This document shows, in pieces, positions 53,115 through 60,705 of a stretch of 64,000 nt of DNA. The notes under the pieces are model-generated. The model was not told the origin of the DNA, did no database searches, and was given only the letters and a program-made list of their open reading frames with translations. Each line of letters opens with the position of its first letter. Within the stretch, counting starts at the first letter, position 1. Origin of the DNA: Postechiella marina (GTDB taxonomy: Bacteria; Bacteroidota; Bacteroidia; Flavobacteriales; Flavobacteriaceae); NCBI RefSeq assembly GCF_039538365.1, contig NZ_BAABCA010000001.1, positions 558,001-622,000 on the forward strand. Reading direction: 5' to 3'. Position numbers and translations under genes: made by a program.

Positions 53115-56100
53115 ATGAAAAGAACAACACTTTCTATGCTTTTTATGTTTTTTGGTTTATTGGCGTTTTCGCAAGTAACCACATCAAACATTAAAGGTTT
53201 AATTCTTGATGAAGCATCGGTACCTCTTCCTGGAGCCAATGTTGTAGCAATTCATACACCAACAGGTACAAAGTATGGAGCAGCATCAAATTTTGATGGT
53301 AGATTTAATTTATTAAACCTAAGAGTAGGAGGTCCTTACTCAATTACAATTAGTTTTGTTGGTTATCAAGCCAAAACGTTTAACAATGTGTATTTAACTT
53401 TGGGTAAAACTCAAAACATAGATGTTGTTTTGTCTGAAGATGCAGCGCAACTTGATGCAGTAGTTATTCAAGGCACTGGTGGTACAGGTACTTTTGGTAG
53501 CGACCGTACAGGAGCAGAAACGAGTGTTGGAAGACGAGAATTAACGCGTTTGCCAACAATTTCTAGATCTCAAGCAGATTTTACAAGGTTAGAGCCTACA
53601 GCTAGCGGTGGTTCTTTTGGTGGTCGTAACGATCAGTTTAACAATTTCTCTTTAGATGGTGCTATTTTTAATAACCCTTTTGGGTTGGATGCAGCAACAC
53701 CTGGAGGACAAACAAGTTCTCAGCCAGTATCTATAGATGCTATAGAGCAAATTCAAGTATCTACAGCGCCTTACGATGTTACATTATCTGGGTTTACAGG
53801 AGCTTCTGTTAATGCAGTAACTAAAAGTGGAACAAATGAGTTTCATGGAACTGTTTATGGTTTTTACAGAGACGAGAAAATGACTGGTAAGAAAATTAAA
53901 GGCGAAGAAGTTGCCAGACCAGATTTAAACCAAGCTCAATATGGTGTTAGTATTGGTGGTCCAATAATAAAAAATAAATTATTCTTTTTTGCCAATTTCG
54001 AAAAAGACGAGCGTGACGATTTAGGAACTAATGGATGGACACCAAATACGGGTTCTGGAGGTATTACAGAATCTAGAGTTTTGGAAAGTGATTTAATTAG
54101 TGTAAGAGACGCATTGTTAGATGCAGGTTACGATCCAGGAGCATACCAAGGTTTTACTCATGCAGCAGAGTCTACAAAAGGTATTTTTAAAATAGATTGG
54201 AATATTAACGATAACAACCGTTTGGCTGTTATTTATAACTTTTTAAATGCATCTAAAGAGAAACCTGCCCACCCAACAGCTATTGGTTTTAGAGGGCCTA
54301 ATGCCAATACATTACAGTTTGAAAACTCAGGTTACGAAATAAACAACGAAATTAGGTCTATGCAAATAGAGTTAAATTCTACGTTGTCAGAGAAAGTATC
54401 AAATAAATTTCAATTTGGTTATACGCACTTTAACGATTTTAGAACACCTTTTTCTACACCAGCTCCTTCAATTAATATTACTAAAGAAGGATCAAATTAT
54501 ATTATAGCGGGGCACGAACCTTTTTCTATCAATAATAAATTAGATCAAAAAGTAATTCAACTTACAAATAATTTAAACTTTTTTGAAGGCGACCATACTT
54601 TTACTGTTGGTTTTTCTTTTGAAAAATTTCAATTTGATAACTCATTTAACTTAACTAGTTATGGTTTCGACCTTTTTGGAAGTGTTGATATAGCAGATTT
54701 TGATGCCACTAGTTACGATTTTAATACACCTCAAAATACATTTAATACAAATAATAATCTTCCAGAAGATGAAGGTTGGGCTTTTGCAGAAACAAACGTT
54801 GGTCAACTTGCATTTTATGCACAAGACGAATGGAATGTTTCAGAAAAATTTAAATTAACTTATGGTATACGCTTCGATAAACCATTGTTTTTTGACTCGG
54901 CAGAAAAAGCACAAGATGTAATTGATAGAGGATTTGTATTGCCAGATTTTCTATATAACAATCCTAATACTAACGAGCTTACTACAATTGATAATACGCA
55001 AATGCCAAGCAACGATTGGTTAGTTTCTCCAAGAATTGGGTTTAATTACGATGTAAATGGAGACGATACTTTTCAATTACGCGGTGGTTCTGGTTTATTT
55101 ACTGGGCGTTTCCCTTTTGTATGGTTAGGTAACCAAATAGCTGCTCCAGATGCTTTTTTCTTGCAAGCTGTAGATCCAGATTATAAATTCCCTCAAGTAT
55201 GGAGAACCAATATTGGTGCAGATAAAAAACTTGAAAGTGGTGTAATTTTAACTGCAGATGTATCTTATACTAAAGATACTAATGGTGCACATGTGCAACA
55301 CTGGGGTTTTAAAGCTCCAACAGGAACTTTATCTGGTGTAGACAATAGGTCTTATTATACAGATGCAGATTTGCTTAGTTTTGATGGAGGAAAAGGAAAC
55401 GGTCCTTTTGTTTTTACAAATTCTGATAAAGGTAGAATCTGGAATGCATCTTTTAAGGCACAAAAAACGTTTACTAATGGCCTTTATGCCATGGCTGCTT
55501 ATAATTATTTAAATTCTAAAGATGTAAACTCTATTGAAGCAGAAATTACAAGTGATGCTTTTGCAGGTAACCCAATAGTAAACAATGTAAACACAGATGT
55601 TTTATCGCATTCTAAATACGGAGATACCCACCGTTTTATAGGTGTTGCTAGTAAAAAATGGAATTACGGTAACGACAAATGGTCTACCACATTATCTACA
55701 TTTTTCGAATATGCAAAAGGAGGTCGTTTTAACTATACATATGGAGGAGATCTTAATGGAGACGGTTCTGTAATAAACGATTTAATATACATACCAACAG
55801 CAAGCGAAATAGGAAACATGCAATTTGCAGGAGCAAATGACGCAGCTGCATTAGAAGCTTTTATTGCTCAAGACGATTATTTAAGCGATAATAGAGGGCA
55901 GTACGCAGAGCGTTATGGAGCTACAGCACCATGGAGAGGAAAATGGGATGTTAAGTTTTTACAAGATTACAAAATTAAAGTATCTGATGATAAAACGAAT
56001 AGAATTCAATTTAGTATCGATATTTTAAACTTTGGAAATTTGTTAAACTCAGATTGGGGAATTATTCAGCAACCAAACAGTGTACAACCAATAGGTGTAA

Positions 56101-56258
56101 CTTTTCCAGATGCTAACCCAGACCCTAATGTTTATGAGGCAGATCGTACTCAAAACCCTATTTATTCTTTTAATGGAGACCAAAAAAGTACTTTTGGTTT
56201 CGATTCTAGCTTAGCTTCAAGATGGCAAGCACAATTTGGATTACGTTATATTTTCTAA
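53115..56258 (+). CDS. TonB-dependent receptor, Oar-like
   Basis: A 1047-residue outer-membrane protein. Residues 1-20 are a signal peptide (MLFMFFGLLAFSQ). Residues about 22-105 are a carboxypeptidase-regulatory-like beta-sandwich (IKGLILDEASVPLPGANV, FDGRFNLLNL, ISFVGYQAK), followed by the plug (FNNFSLDGAIFNNPFGLD near 175, IEQIQVSTAPYDV and NAVTKSGTNEFHGTVYGFYR) and a large beta barrel ending in the aromatic GLRYIF. This layout matches Oar of Myxococcus and flavobacterial homologues, thought to import or export large substrates or to support T9SS; the substrate here is not known. A stem-loop lies at its predicted transcript start and a terminator follows. Confidence 0.92.
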   Translation: MKRTTLSMLFMFFGLLAFSQVTTSNIKGLILDEASVPLPGANVVAIHTPTGTKYGAASNFDGRFNLLNLRVGGPYSITISFVGYQAKTFNNVYLTLGKTQNIDVVLSEDAAQLDAVVIQGTGGTGTFGSDRTGAETSVGRRELTRLPTISRSQADFTRLEPTASGGSFGGRNDQFNNFSLDGAIFNNPFGLDAATPGGQTSSQPVSIDAIEQIQVSTAPYDVTLSGFTGASVNAVTKSGTNEFHGTVYGFYRDEKMTGKKIKGEEVARPDLNQAQYGVSIGGPIIKNKLFFFANFEKDERDDLGTNGWTPNTGSGGITESRVLESDLISVRDALLDAGYDPGAYQGFTHAAESTKGIFKIDWNINDNNRLAVIYNFLNASKEKPAHPTAIGFRGPNANTLQFENSGYEINNEIRSMQIELNSTLSEKVSNKFQFGYTHFNDFRTPFSTPAPSINITKEGSNYIIAGHEPFSINNKLDQKVIQLTNNLNFFEGDHTFTVGFSFEKFQFDNSFNLTSYGFDLFGSVDIADFDATSYDFNTPQNTFNTNNNLPEDEGWAFAETNVGQLAFYAQDEWNVSEKFKLTYGIRFDKPLFFDSAEKAQDVIDRGFVLPDFLYNNPNTNELTTIDNTQMPSNDWLVSPRIGFNYDVNGDDTFQLRGGSGLFTGRFPFVWLGNQIAAPDAFFLQAVDPDYKFPQVWRTNIGADKKLESGVILTADVSYTKDTNGAHVQHWGFKAPTGTLSGVDNRSYYTDADLLSFDGGKGNGPFVFTNSDKGRIWNASFKAQKTFTNGLYAMAAYNYLNSKDVNSIEAEITSDAFAGNPIVNNVNTDVLSHSKYGDTHRFIGVASKKWNYGNDKWSTTLSTFFEYAKGGRFNYTYGGDLNGDGSVINDLIYIPTASEIGNMQFAGANDAAALEAFIAQDDYLSDNRGQYAERYGATAPWRGKWDVKFLQDYKIKVSDDKTNRIQFSIDILNFGNLLNSDWGIIQQPNSVQPIGVTFPDANPDPNVYEADRTQNPIYSFNGDQKSTFGFDSSLASRWQAQFGLRYIF

Positions 56259-56284
56259 GAAAATAACATATATATTCTTAAATT

Positions 56285-56313
56285 TGCGCTCCTTAATTAA
56301 GGGGCGCATTTTA
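56285..56313 (+). terminator. Intrinsic terminator after the Oar-like receptor gene
   Basis: TGCGCTCCTT pairs with AAGGGGCGCA (with G-U pairing) across an AATT loop and runs into TTTTATTTT. Confidence 0.8.
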
Positions 56314-56324
56314 TTTTATAGAGT

Positions 56325-57200
56325 ATGAAGAACATTGTCGTTTTATTATTAGTTTTATTTAGTTTGTCTTGTAAAACAGAAACAAGTAAATTATCTGCAA
56401 AGAGCCAATCTAGCTTATTAAAAACATATACATACAAAACAGGATCTAAACCCGTGATTAGTGTGCATAGAGGCGGAAAAGGATTAAAACATTACCCAGA
56501 AAACTGTTTAGAAACCTTAAAATATATTAACGATAGTATTCCTGCCATTTACGAAATAGATGTTGCAAAAACCAAAGACAATGTTTTAGTGCTAATGCAC
56601 GATAATAGCTTAAATAGAACAACAACAGGCGAAGGGCCAATAGCAGCCAAAACATTTTTAGAGCTAAATCAATTTTATTTAGAAGACGATTACGGAAATC
56701 AAACCAATTTTAAAATTCCTTTATTTAAAGACGTTTTAATTTGGGCAAAGAAAAATCAAGTTATTCTTACTATAGACATAAAAAAAAGTGTAAATGTTAA
56801 AGATGTAGTAGCATTAATTCGAGAAACTAAAGCTGAAGACATATCTATAATTATTACATACGATTTAAAACAAGCTCTAGCAGCAAATCAAGCAGCTCCA
56901 GATTTATTATTGTCGGTTTCTTGCAGAAATCAAGAAGAGTTAGATTGGTTATTACACTCCAAAATTCCAACACAAAATATGTTAGCCTTTACAGGTACTC
57001 GTTTATCAACCAAAGCATTTTATAAAAAAGTACATAAAAATGGTATTAAATGCATTTTAGGTACTTTAGGCAACTTAGACAAACAAGCAGAGGCAAAAGG
57101 CGATCATTTATATAAAAAATGGGTAGATCTTGGCGCAGATATTATAGCTACAGACAGGCCTTTTGAAGTAGCAAAAAGTTTAAATATAAAAAACGATTAA
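56325..57200 (+). CDS. Glycerophosphodiester phosphodiesterase family lipoprotein
   Basis: A 291-residue lipoprotein (LLVLFSLSC lipobox, Cys near 16) with a GDPD TIM-barrel-like domain. The catalytic and metal residues are present: ISVHRGGKG near 45-53 (His, Arg), IYEIDVAKTKDN near 76-87 (Glu, Asp) and LVLMHDNSLNRTTTGEGPI near 88-106 (second His). VILTIDIKKS supplies the later Asp/Lys. Family members cleave glycerophosphodiesters to glycerol-3-phosphate and an alcohol; the location implies action on the periplasmic face or surface. It comes after the Oar-like receptor's terminator and 35 bases before the DUF6495-like gene. Confidence 0.92.
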   Translation: MKNIVVLLLVLFSLSCKTETSKLSAKSQSSLLKTYTYKTGSKPVISVHRGGKGLKHYPENCLETLKYINDSIPAIYEIDVAKTKDNVLVLMHDNSLNRTTTGEGPIAAKTFLELNQFYLEDDYGNQTNFKIPLFKDVLIWAKKNQVILTIDIKKSVNVKDVVALIRETKAEDISIIITYDLKQALAANQAAPDLLLSVSCRNQEELDWLLHSKIPTQNMLAFTGTRLSTKAFYKKVHKNGIKCILGTLGNLDKQAEAKGDHLYKKWVDLGADIIATDRPFEVAKSLNIKND

Positions 57201-57208
57201 ATTAATTT

Positions 57209-57221
57209 CGCTTTCGCGGAA
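57209..57221 (-). repeat. Copy 3 of the TTCCGCGAAAGCG oligomer (intergenic)
   Basis: The 13-mer appears on the minus strand in the 35-base gap between the GDPD and DUF6495-like genes. It is the only non-coding copy seen. Confidence 0.6.
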
Positions 57222-57235
57222 AAGTACATAGAGCA

Positions 57236-57703
57236 ATGAAATACTCAAGATTAACAAAAGAGCAATTTGAAGAATTACATCAAGAGTTTATTAACTTTTT
57301 AGCAACACAATCTATTACAGCAGACGAGTGGACTAACCTAAAAGCCAATAAGCCAGAAATGGCCGAAATGGAGTTAGATGTTTTTAGTGATTTAATTTGG
57401 GAAGGTGTTTTAAATACTGCTAAATATTTAGAGCATATTTCTGCCAACCAAATACACATGTTTAGCCTAAATGAAGATAACATGAAACTAATAGGTGTTA
57501 AATTAACCAATGGTAAAGATTTAACAACTAAAGAAGGTTACAATTGGCTGCGCGAAAATTTAATGGACGATGCTGTAGAGTTTGTACAAGCAACAAAAGA
57601 TTATAGCGACGATAAAAACCTAGATAAATTCACCTTAATACAGCAAGGTGCAGTTATAACAAAAGGCGATTTATTTAAATATTTTAATACGTTAATAAAT
57701 TAG
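57236..57703 (+). CDS. DUF6495 family protein
   Basis: A 155-residue acidic cytoplasmic protein with mostly helical character. The beginning KYSRLTKEQFEELHQEFINFLATQSI and the later EMELDVFSDLIWEGVLNTAKYLEH (about 44-67) match a conserved flavobacterial family, DUF6495, that is often found next to hisS. No catalytic motif, membrane segment or cysteines are seen, so function is unknown. It may be read from the same transcript as the GDPD gene (35 bases upstream). Confidence 0.75.
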   Translation: MKYSRLTKEQFEELHQEFINFLATQSITADEWTNLKANKPEMAEMELDVFSDLIWEGVLNTAKYLEHISANQIHMFSLNEDNMKLIGVKLTNGKDLTTKEGYNWLRENLMDDAVEFVQATKDYSDDKNLDKFTLIQQGAVITKGDLFKYFNTLIN

Positions 57704-57744
57704 TTATTGCTAAAAAAGTAGGAATCTAAATCAAATTAAACTGC

Positions 57745-57852
57745 TATTTTTGTTTGTCCGCATCACAGAATAGCATTAGTAGTTGTATGATGCGGAAGTT
57801 TTAAAGAATTAATAATTATTAAATACAATTCCTGTTTTTCAGGAAAATCAAT
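57745..57852 (+). promoter_or_regulatory. hisS promoter -7 element and structured 5' leader
   Basis: TATTTTTG at 57745-57752 fits the -7 consensus, so RNA should start near 57758. The leader begins with CCGCATCA (57758-57765) and TGATGCGG (57788-57795), a perfect 8-bp stem with a 22-base loop. A second stem, TTCCTG/CAGGAA at 57829-57845, lies just before the ATG at 57853 and would hide the AGGAAA in its right arm. The first stem starts exactly where the transcript should begin. The leader could control hisS expression. Confidence 0.55.
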
Positions 57853-59223
57853 ATGGCTCAAAAACCAAGTATACCTAAAGGCACTAGAGATTTTAATCCA
57901 GAACAAGTAGCAAAGCGAAACTATATTTTTAATAATATTCGTAATGCGTTTCAAACTTTTGGGTTTCAGCCCATAGAAACACCAAGTTTTGAAAACTCAG
58001 ACACCTTAATGGGAAAATATGGTGAAGAAGGAGATCGATTGATTTTTAAGATTTTAAATTCTGGAGACTATTTATCTAAAGCAAATACGGAGGCTTATGA
58101 TGAAAAAAACTCAAATAAATTAACGCCTAGTATCTCAGAAAAAGCACTTCGTTACGATTTAACAGTGCCCTTTGCGCGTTACGTTGTGCAACACCAAAAC
58201 GAAATAGAATTTCCTTTTAAACGCTATCAAATTCAACCTGTTTGGAGAGCCGATAGACCCCAAAAAGGACGTTTTAGAGAGTTTTTTCAATGCGATGCCG
58301 ATGTTGTTGGTAGTAAATCGCTTTGGCAAGAAGTAGAATTTATTCAATTATACGATACTGTATTTTCAGCTTTAAAACTTGATGGTGTTACTATTAAAAT
58401 AAACAATAGAAAAATACTTTCTGGAATTGCCGAAGTTATAGGCGCAAGCGATAAGCTTATAGATTTTACTGTAGCCTTAGATAAGCTTGATAAAATAGGA
58501 GAAGAGAAGGTTAAAGAAGAAATGTTAAAGAAAGATATTCCTCAATCTGGTATAGATAAGCTGCAACCATTGTTCTCTTTAACAGGTAACTTCGAATCGC
58601 AAATAAAAAGCTTAAAATCTATTTTAGCATCATCAACAGAGGGTTTAAAAGGAGTAGAAGAGTTACAGTTTATAAATAAAGCAATACAAGAGTTAGGTTT
58701 AAAAACAGCTGTATTGCAATTGGACGTTACTTTAGCTCGTGGGTTAAATTATTATACAGGAGCTATTTTTGAAGTATCTGCACCCAAAAATGTTAAAATG
58801 GGCTCTATTGGTGGTGGTGGTCGCTACGACGACTTAACAGGAATTTTTGGAATGAAAGACGTAAGTGGCGTTGGTATTAGCTTTGGTTTAGATAGAATAT
58901 ATTTAGTGCTTGAAGAGTTAGGCTTATTTCCAGAAACGGTAAGCAAAAACATAGAAGTTCTTTTTATCAATTTTGGAGATAAAGAAGCGCTTTTTAGCCT
59001 AAAAGCCATTAAAACATTAAGAGAAAATGGTATAAATGCCGAGTTGTATCCAGATGCAGCTAAAATGAAAAAACAAATGAATCATGCTAATAAACGAGAA
59101 ATTCCGTTTGTAGTATTAGTAGGAGAGCAAGAAATAGAATCTAATAACTATACTTTAAAAAATATGGTTTCTGGCGAGCAAGACAACGTTTCTATAACTA
59201 CGCTGATAGAAAAAATAAAATAA
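57853..59223 (+). CDS. hisS: Histidyl-tRNA synthetase
   Basis: A 456-residue class II aminoacyl-tRNA synthetase that charges tRNA-His. Motif 1 is IPKGTRDFNP through ETPSFEN near 5-37; motif 2 is RPQKGRFREFFQCDADVVG near 135-153; ARGLNYYTGAIFEV and GGGGRYDDL near 295-325 bind histidine; and motif 3 is GVGISFGLDRIYLVL. The C-terminal anticodon-binding domain follows (FINFGD, YPDAAKMKKQMNHANKR). The leader has two stem-loops that may regulate it. A strong terminator follows. Confidence 0.97.
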   Translation: MAQKPSIPKGTRDFNPEQVAKRNYIFNNIRNAFQTFGFQPIETPSFENSDTLMGKYGEEGDRLIFKILNSGDYLSKANTEAYDEKNSNKLTPSISEKALRYDLTVPFARYVVQHQNEIEFPFKRYQIQPVWRADRPQKGRFREFFQCDADVVGSKSLWQEVEFIQLYDTVFSALKLDGVTIKINNRKILSGIAEVIGASDKLIDFTVALDKLDKIGEEKVKEEMLKKDIPQSGIDKLQPLFSLTGNFESQIKSLKSILASSTEGLKGVEELQFINKAIQELGLKTAVLQLDVTLARGLNYYTGAIFEVSAPKNVKMGSIGGGGRYDDLTGIFGMKDVSGVGISFGLDRIYLVLEELGLFPETVSKNIEVLFINFGDKEALFSLKAIKTLRENGINAELYPDAAKMKKQMNHANKREIPFVVLVGEQEIESNNYTLKNMVSGEQDNVSITTLIEKIK

Positions 59224-59228
59224 ATTAA

Positions 59229-59255
59229 AAAGTCCCGAGTTTAATTCGGGACTTT
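59229..59255. terminator. Intrinsic terminator after hisS
   Basis: AAAGTCCCGA pairs perfectly with TCGGGACTTT over a seven-base loop, then AAATTTAAT. The A run on the left and T on the right would let it act in both directions. Confidence 0.8.
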
Positions 59256-59364
59256 AAATTTAATAGTTAAAAAATAAATTAGGGAGAGAACTATTTAACC
59301 ATTACTTCTTACTTTATCTTAATTTTTTTATTAAACGGGTATATCTAGTATTTACTATTTTGTT

Positions 59365-59733
59365 TTAATGCTGTATAATTAGCTTTTTTGTTATTTCAAT
59401 TTTATTTGTGTTGTTATAGGCAGAAACAAAATAAACACCATCTAAAAAATTGGTTGTATTTAGTATATAACCGCTTCTTATATTGTCAATTTTTTTTATA
59501 ATTCTGCCCAAAGCATCAGTAATTTTAAAATTTAAAGTAGTGTTTTTTACACTAAAATTTAGTTTAACTTCATTTTTTGCAGGATTAGGCACTAAAACCA
59601 AATTAGAAATAATATTATAAAAAGAATAAGGAGGTGTAGTGTTTTGTTTTTTTAATTTAGAAAAGCTTGTACTAGCATTAACAGGGCTTAATAAGAAAAC
59701 AACGTAAAGGGTAGAAAGTAAAAATAATCTCAT
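59365..59733 (-). CDS. Minimal secreted protein: signal peptide plus T9SS type A sorting domain
   Basis: Only 122 residues. A signal peptide (LLSTLYVVFLLSPVNA, cleavage near 20) is followed by about 25 residues of linker and then a T9SS type A (Por secretion) domain that fills the rest: LVLVPNPAKNEVKLNF near 45-60, ITDALGRIIKKID near 71-83, LNTTNFLDGVYFVSAY near 90-105 and the ending ITKKLIIQH. No passenger domain is present, which is unusual, as such domains normally end large cargo. It may be a trimmed remnant of a longer gene or a true minimal T9SS substrate. Promoter candidate at 59845-59870; a shared terminator lies 110 bases past its stop. Confidence 0.8.
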   Translation of the reverse strand: MRLFLLSTLYVVFLLSPVNASTSFSKLKKQNTTPPYSFYNIISNLVLVPNPAKNEVKLNFSVKNTTLNFKITDALGRIIKKIDNIRSGYILNTTNFLDGVYFVSAYNNTNKIEITKKLIIQH

Positions 59734-59844
59734 ATGTTAATGGTTTATACCACCAATTATACTACAATATGAGAGACCGAGAGTATGTTGTAATTATAAC
59801 ATAAATGGTCGATGTTAATTTATATCAAATAAATCTTGCTTACG

Positions 59845-59870
59845 CAAAGTTACTTTATATTTTAACGCAA
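59845..59870 (-). promoter_or_regulatory. Promoter candidate for the minimal T9SS protein
   Basis: On the minus strand TTG (59868-59870) and TAACTTTG (59845-59852) resemble the two-part promoter, with 15 bases between, slightly short. The leader to the ATG at 59733 would be about 105 bases; it includes a near-palindrome ATGTTGTAATTATAACAT at 59785-59802. Confidence 0.45.
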
Positions 59871-59923
59871 CAGGTTTAAAAAACATTAAATTTCGACGAA
59901 ATACAGTGTTTTTGTTGTAAAAT

Positions 59924-60157
59924 TTAGTCTTCTCTGTATAAATGTCCAGAGCCTAATTTAAAGTTAGATATTTTAATTTTCTTTATGGCTCTAAAGTTTT
60001 TATCAAATTCATTTAAAATATCAGCCCATTGCTTTTCGGGCGTAACAGTATAAGGTCCTTTTTTGGTAATAAAAGCAAAGGTTAAAATTACAGCGTTTAT
60101 TATTAATATAATAATTTCCAAAATTAGTTTAGTTATTACCGCCATACATATGGCCAT
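59924..60157 (-). CDS. Small single-pass membrane protein, unknown
   Basis: A 77-residue protein (73 if the second ATG at 60143-60145 is used). One hydrophobic helix (LILEIIILIINAVILTFAFI, about 12-31) is followed by a soluble tail with PEKQWADILNEFDKNFRAIKKIKI. It is not recognised. The first ATG overlaps the upstream gene by 29 bases and the second by 17, so the two are translated from one message. Probably an inner-membrane protein with a cytoplasmic tail. Confidence 0.55.
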   Translation of the reverse strand: MAICMAVITKLILEIIILIINAVILTFAFITKKGPYTVTPEKQWADILNEFDKNFRAIKKIKISNFKLGSGHLYRED

Positions 60158-60374
60158 CAGTAAAATCTTTATAAGCTTTTTCGCCTTCTTCCTCTTCTAG
60201 CAGACTAATTTCGTTTAGTCTATCATTTTCTTTTTTTAGCTTATAAGATTTTCTAATGCCTAGAATTAAAAGAATCGAGAAAAAAATAACTACAACTGTT
60301 AAAATTGATACTATTTGAGATTGCGGTAATAAAAAAAAGTTTTTTATATAAGTAAAGCATATGTAATTAAACAT
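60129..60374 (-). CDS. Small single-pass membrane protein, unknown
   Basis: An 81-residue protein from the ATG at 60372-60374; a TTG four codons upstream is possible. One membrane helix (IVSILTVVVIFFSILLILGI, about 20-39) is followed by a charged helix (KSYKLKKENDRLNEISLLEEEEGEKAY) and the ending DGHMYGGNN. A TATATTTG -7 element at 60406-60413 supports the ATG start. It overlaps the next gene, another tiny membrane protein, and the two may work as a pair. Not recognised. Confidence 0.55.
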   Translation of the reverse strand: MFNYICFTYIKNFFLLPQSQIVSILTVVVIFFSILLILGIRKSYKLKKENDRLNEISLLEEEEGEKAYKDFTDGHMYGGNN

Positions 60375-60705
60375 GTAGAGTGTCAATTTGGGTTAATAGC
60401 TGCTTCAAATATACTGTTTTTTAATATAGTAGGCAATTAAAATATATTAGCCTATGGTAGGTACTAGTATGTTTTTTAGCTGTATTTTTTTACTTTATCT
60501 ATAAGTTTAATGCTTTAATTTTTTGATGTAAAATCGTATAATAAAAGTAAAACTGTATAATTTATTACAAATAAGTTTAAAGAATTGTAACATTTTAAAA
60601 CAAGAGAATACTTATAATTTAATAGCGATAAATTTCTTAATTGATAATTTTTAACGAAATTGCTTATCTAAAACTATATTGTTCAACTAAAACACATAAT
60701 ACAAC
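60375..60705. other. Intergenic region between the small membrane-protein pair and the coiled-coil gene
   Basis: Very AT-rich and without a convincing frame. Apart from the minus-strand -7 element at 60406-60413 I see no strong hairpin or repeat. The promoter of the plus-strand gene at 60706 is presumably here but has no clear TAnnTTTG match. Confidence 0.45.
60406..60413 (-). promoter_or_regulatory. -7 element (TATATTTG) for the small membrane-protein pair
   Basis: The minus strand reads TATATTTG, matching TAnnTTTG, and would start RNA near 60400, about 25 bases before the ATG at 60374. Confidence 0.4.
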
